Assembly: GCA_903867275.1 (NCBI GenBank)
Contig: CAIPQY010000489.1
Location: 1 to 9,192 of the forward strand
From: an uncultured bacterium
Lineage (GTDB): Bacteria > Planctomycetota > Phycisphaerae > Phycisphaerales > SM1A02
Length of the DNA: 9,192 nucleotides
Direction: 5' to 3'
Shown here: in pieces, positions 7,008-9,192 of the stretch
Position numbering within the stretch: position 1 is the first letter of the stretch
Layout: the number at the start of each line of letters is the position of its first letter
Made by a program: the position numbers and the translations under genes
The notes under the pieces: generated by a model
Told to the model about the DNA's origin: nothing
The model's input: the letters and a program-made list of their open reading frames with translations, nothing else
Databases searched by the model: none

Positions 7008-9041
7008 GTGACGGTGAAGCATGTCTCGCTGCGCGTGCGCGTGGCGGCGGTGGTGGCCCTCGTGGCTGCCGTGGCGGCCCTCATCATGGGCATCCTGGGC
7101 ATGCGCATCATCCGCGGTCAGATGCTGGAGGCCACCGAGTGTGCCGCCTCCGATGTGGTGTCGATGCTGGCGGTCCAACTGGACGACAGGGGATTCACGC
7201 CGTCGCGCATCCAGGCCAATCCCGCCATCCGAGAACAGGCCCGTCAGGTGCTCAGCGACACGCTCAAGCGTCTTGCGGCGGTGAATTCCAACTGGAAGTC
7301 CGCGAGCATCCTGTCGCCTGACGGCAAGGAATGGCGACTGGTCGTCGCAGCCAGTCACGGCCCCGCCGGTGAGGTGCTGCATCGTGAAGGCGATGTCTTT
7401 CCGATCGAGGCCGAGGATCCTGAAGAGACTCTTGAAATCGGTCACTCCACGGTTGGCTGGTACCACACGGACGTGGAAGACTGGTTCGGTTCCGCGACAA
7501 CGCTGAAGGACAAGTCCGGCATCGTCGCGATGGGCATGCGCATGTCCGAACTGCGAGAGTTCTTCCTGCAGGTGCTGGAACTTGCACTCGCTTCACTGGC
7601 GCTCGCCATCGTGGTGGGTGTCGTGCTGGGGTGGTGGGTATCGCGGCGCATCGTGCAGCCCATCGAGCAGGTGCGCGCGTTCGCCGCCAGCGTGGATGCC
7701 GGCAATTTCAAGGCACGGCTTGCCGAACACGGCCCGCCCGAGATCCTGGCCCTGATGCAGGACATGAACCGGATGGCGACCAGCCTTGGCGAGCGCGATG
7801 CACTGCTGCGCCGCAACAAGGCACTGACCGGCGAGGTGCGCAGTCATGAGTCGCGCATGGCGGCCTTCGAGGCCATCGAGGTGGACTTCGCGGAGCTGGG
7901 TGACCTGAACCTGCTCATGCGTCGCATGCTTGAAGGTGTGGTGCAGGTGCTGCCCTGCGAGTTGGCTGTCGTGCTGCTTGGCGATGGCAATCGCATGGGA
8001 GTGAGTCACGCGCGCTGTGGCGGCGATACGGAACTGGCGCGCGTGCTGCTCGGGCAGTTCTGCGTGCTGCCGGACACCACACTGTCGAATCTGCGCTCGG
8101 GCATGGATCACGCGGAGCCGCGGCTGGCCAACACGGGCATCGCTGCATTGAGCGGGTCTTCCCATGCCGATCGCCCGGCGCTGCTCGTGCCCCTTCGATC
8201 GGGCGGGGGCGACCTGCTTGGCGTGCTGCTGGCGGCGGATCCCCGCGCGCGCGACGGATCCTTCCGCGAAGCGTTCACCGAACAGGATGCCGCCAACCTG
8301 CGCCACTTCTCCACGCTGATGGCCATGTCGCTGGAGCGTCAGCGCTTCACCGATCGGCTGCTCACGCGCATGATCCGCATGGCCGAGACCCGCGATCCCC
8401 GCGAGACCGGCGCGCACGTGAAGCGCGTGAGCGGCGTCAGCATGGAGCTGTTCGAGGCATGGGCGCAGCGCCACAACCTTCGTGACGAGGATGCGCAGTT
8501 CGCGCGCACCACCCTGCGCACGGCCAGCATGCTGCACGATGTGGGCAAGGTGGGCATCAGCGACAGCATCCTGAAGAAGCCCGGCAAGCTCACGGACGAG
8601 GAATACGCGGCCATGAAGCGGCACACCATCCTGGGTGCCGCGCTGCTGCCGGGTGACGGAGCGCAGGACGAGGCCGCACGCGAGGTGGCGCTGCACCACC
8701 ACGAGCGCTGGGACGGCAAGGGCTACCCGGGCCAGGTGGACATCAAGTCGGCGCATGGTGACATCGAGAAGTTGCTCGCCTTGCCGCTGCCGACCACCGG
8801 CCTGAAGGAATACGACATTCCGCTGTTCGCCCGGATCGTGGCCATCGCCGATGTGTACGACGCGCTCAGCAGTCCGCGTGCGTACAAGGAAGCGTGGCCC
8901 GAAGCGAAGGTGATCGAGACCATCAAGGCCGACGCCGGCACGGCGTTCGATCCCGAATTGGTGCAGATCTTCGTGGAGCGCTACGACCGCATCCGTGCGG
9001 CGTGGAGCATGCACCCGGACAGCGCGAACGAAGACGCGTGA
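7008..9041 (+). CDS. Membrane HD-GYP cyclic-di-GMP phosphodiesterase with HAMP and GAF domains
   Basis: A 677-residue inner-membrane signalling enzyme expected to hydrolyse cyclic di-GMP. Order of parts: TM1 (about 10-33), an extracytoplasmic sensor region (about 36-185, no recognised domain), TM2 (about 186-210), a HAMP linker (about 211-262, RRIVQPIEQVRAFA), a short coiled stretch, a GAF-like domain (about 285-445) and a C-terminal HD-GYP domain (about 450-665). In the HD-GYP part, ETGAHVKRVS contains H470, HDVGK holds H510/D511/K514, KRHTILGA holds H539, and HHERWDGKGYPG (564-575) is the complete signature. ADVYDAL (614-620) supplies the distal Asp. All expected metal ligands appear present, so it should be active. 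About 20 extra residues follow GYPG before IPLFARI (604-610). GTG 7008 is chosen for its Shine-Dalgarno site and the immediate membrane anchor. No partner cyclase is visible in the window. Confidence 0.93.
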   Translation: MTVKHVSLRVRVAAVVALVAAVAALIMGILGMRIIRGQMLEATECAASDVVSMLAVQLDDRGFTPSRIQANPAIREQARQVLSDTLKRLAAVNSNWKSASILSPDGKEWRLVVAASHGPAGEVLHREGDVFPIEAEDPEETLEIGHSTVGWYHTDVEDWFGSATTLKDKSGIVAMGMRMSELREFFLQVLELALASLALAIVVGVVLGWWVSRRIVQPIEQVRAFAASVDAGNFKARLAEHGPPEILALMQDMNRMATSLGERDALLRRNKALTGEVRSHESRMAAFEAIEVDFAELGDLNLLMRRMLEGVVQVLPCELAVVLLGDGNRMGVSHARCGGDTELARVLLGQFCVLPDTTLSNLRSGMDHAEPRLANTGIAALSGSSHADRPALLVPLRSGGGDLLGVLLAADPRARDGSFREAFTEQDAANLRHFSTLMAMSLERQRFTDRLLTRMIRMAETRDPRETGAHVKRVSGVSMELFEAWAQRHNLRDEDAQFARTTLRTASMLHDVGKVGISDSILKKPGKLTDEEYAAMKRHTILGAALLPGDGAQDEAAREVALHHHERWDGKGYPGQVDIKSAHGDIEKLLALPLPTTGLKEYDIPLFARIVAIADVYDALSSPRAYKEAWPEAKVIETIKADAGTAFDPELVQIFVERYDRIRAAWSMHPDSANEDA

Positions 9042-9065
9042 TGTAGTGGCCGCCGTGGCCCGCCA

Positions 9066-9192
9066 TCATCGAGTCGTGGACTGTTCGGCGCGACCCAGCA
9101 CCAGCACCGTGAGATCGCGATCCGATTCGATGGCGAGCACCTGATCGCCGAAGCGCTTCGCAAGCGCATCGGCCTGATCCGTGCTGATCACC
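9066..9192 (-). CDS. C-terminal end of an unidentified protein (partial)
   Basis: A reverse-strand gene enters from the right edge; its start lies beyond 9192. The last 41 codons are visible, ending LTVLVLGRAEQSTTR before a TGA at 9066-9068. The stretch ALAKRFGDQVLAIESDRDLT looks like an alternating helix/strand soluble segment. Codon use is GC-rich at third positions like the neighbours, and the frame ends 24 bases from the HD-GYP stop, a typical convergent arrangement. I do not recognise the family. No clear terminator lies in the 24-base gap. Confidence 0.6.
   Translation of the reverse strand, partial: VISTDQADALAKRFGDQVLAIESDRDLTVLVLGRAEQSTTR

Noticed and set aside
7593..9014. A 473-residue open reverse frame opposite the HD-GYP gene
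   Set aside because: Low-complexity His/Ala/Arg composition and complete overlap with an intact HD-GYP reading frame mark it as an antisense shadow.
9044..9065. GGCC inverted repeat between the HD-GYP gene and the reverse partial gene
   Set aside because: A 4-bp self-complementary repeat without a T-tract is expected by chance in GC-rich sequence.

Overview
This is a compact, high-GC bacterial chromosome segment (about two thirds G+C by eye) carrying mostly housekeeping genes. I see no insertion sequence, phage gene, CRISPR array or other sign of recent transfer. The organism is probably a high-GC member of the Planctomycetota, perhaps Phycisphaerae-like. That is a soft inference from the style of the proteins, the GTG starts, the tRNA without an encoded CCA and the lack of Shine-Dalgarno sites. 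Nothing in the window proves the lineage.

Layout from left to right. The last 14 codons of a forward gene, possibly thioredoxin/AhpC-like, end at 47 and are followed by a strong hairpin terminator (75-110). This also lies just past the 3' end of dnaN (reverse, 127-1239), the DNA polymerase III sliding clamp. Divergent from dnaN is a small membrane protein with a zinc ribbon (1384-1773). It converges on an unrecognised 197-residue protein (reverse, 1813-2406). Divergent from that gene is a forward pair: a YwlE-type low-molecular-weight phosphatase (2488-2964) and rpiB, ribose 5-phosphate isomerase B (2970-3425). rpiB converges within 6 bases on a reverse M17 leucyl aminopeptidase, pepA (3432-4901). 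Divergent from pepA is mnmG (4964-6904), followed 5 bases later by tRNA-Thr(UGU) (6910-6982) and 25 bases after that by a membrane HD-GYP cyclic-di-GMP phosphodiesterase (7008-9041). The last 41 codons of an unidentified reverse gene enter from the right edge (9066-9192).

The genes serve separate core functions: replication, protein turnover and phosphoarginine removal, the pentose phosphate pathway, tRNA wobble modification, tRNA supply and second-messenger signalling. No single multi-gene pathway or new defence or metabolic system is visible.

The most interesting pattern is regulatory. Every upstream region examined has a TAnnnT hexamer resembling a -10 box. For mnmG and the phosphatase it sits only 6-7 bases before the start codon, which predicts leaderless mRNAs; pepA and the zinc-ribbon gene would have leaders of only a few bases. 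The HD-GYP gene is the exception: it has a purine-rich ribosome-binding site and lies directly behind a tRNA, so RNase processing could create its mRNA 5' end. The tRNA has an uncommon U-U mismatch in its anticodon stem. Intergenic stretches are all short, the longest being 144 bases between dnaN and the zinc-ribbon gene.
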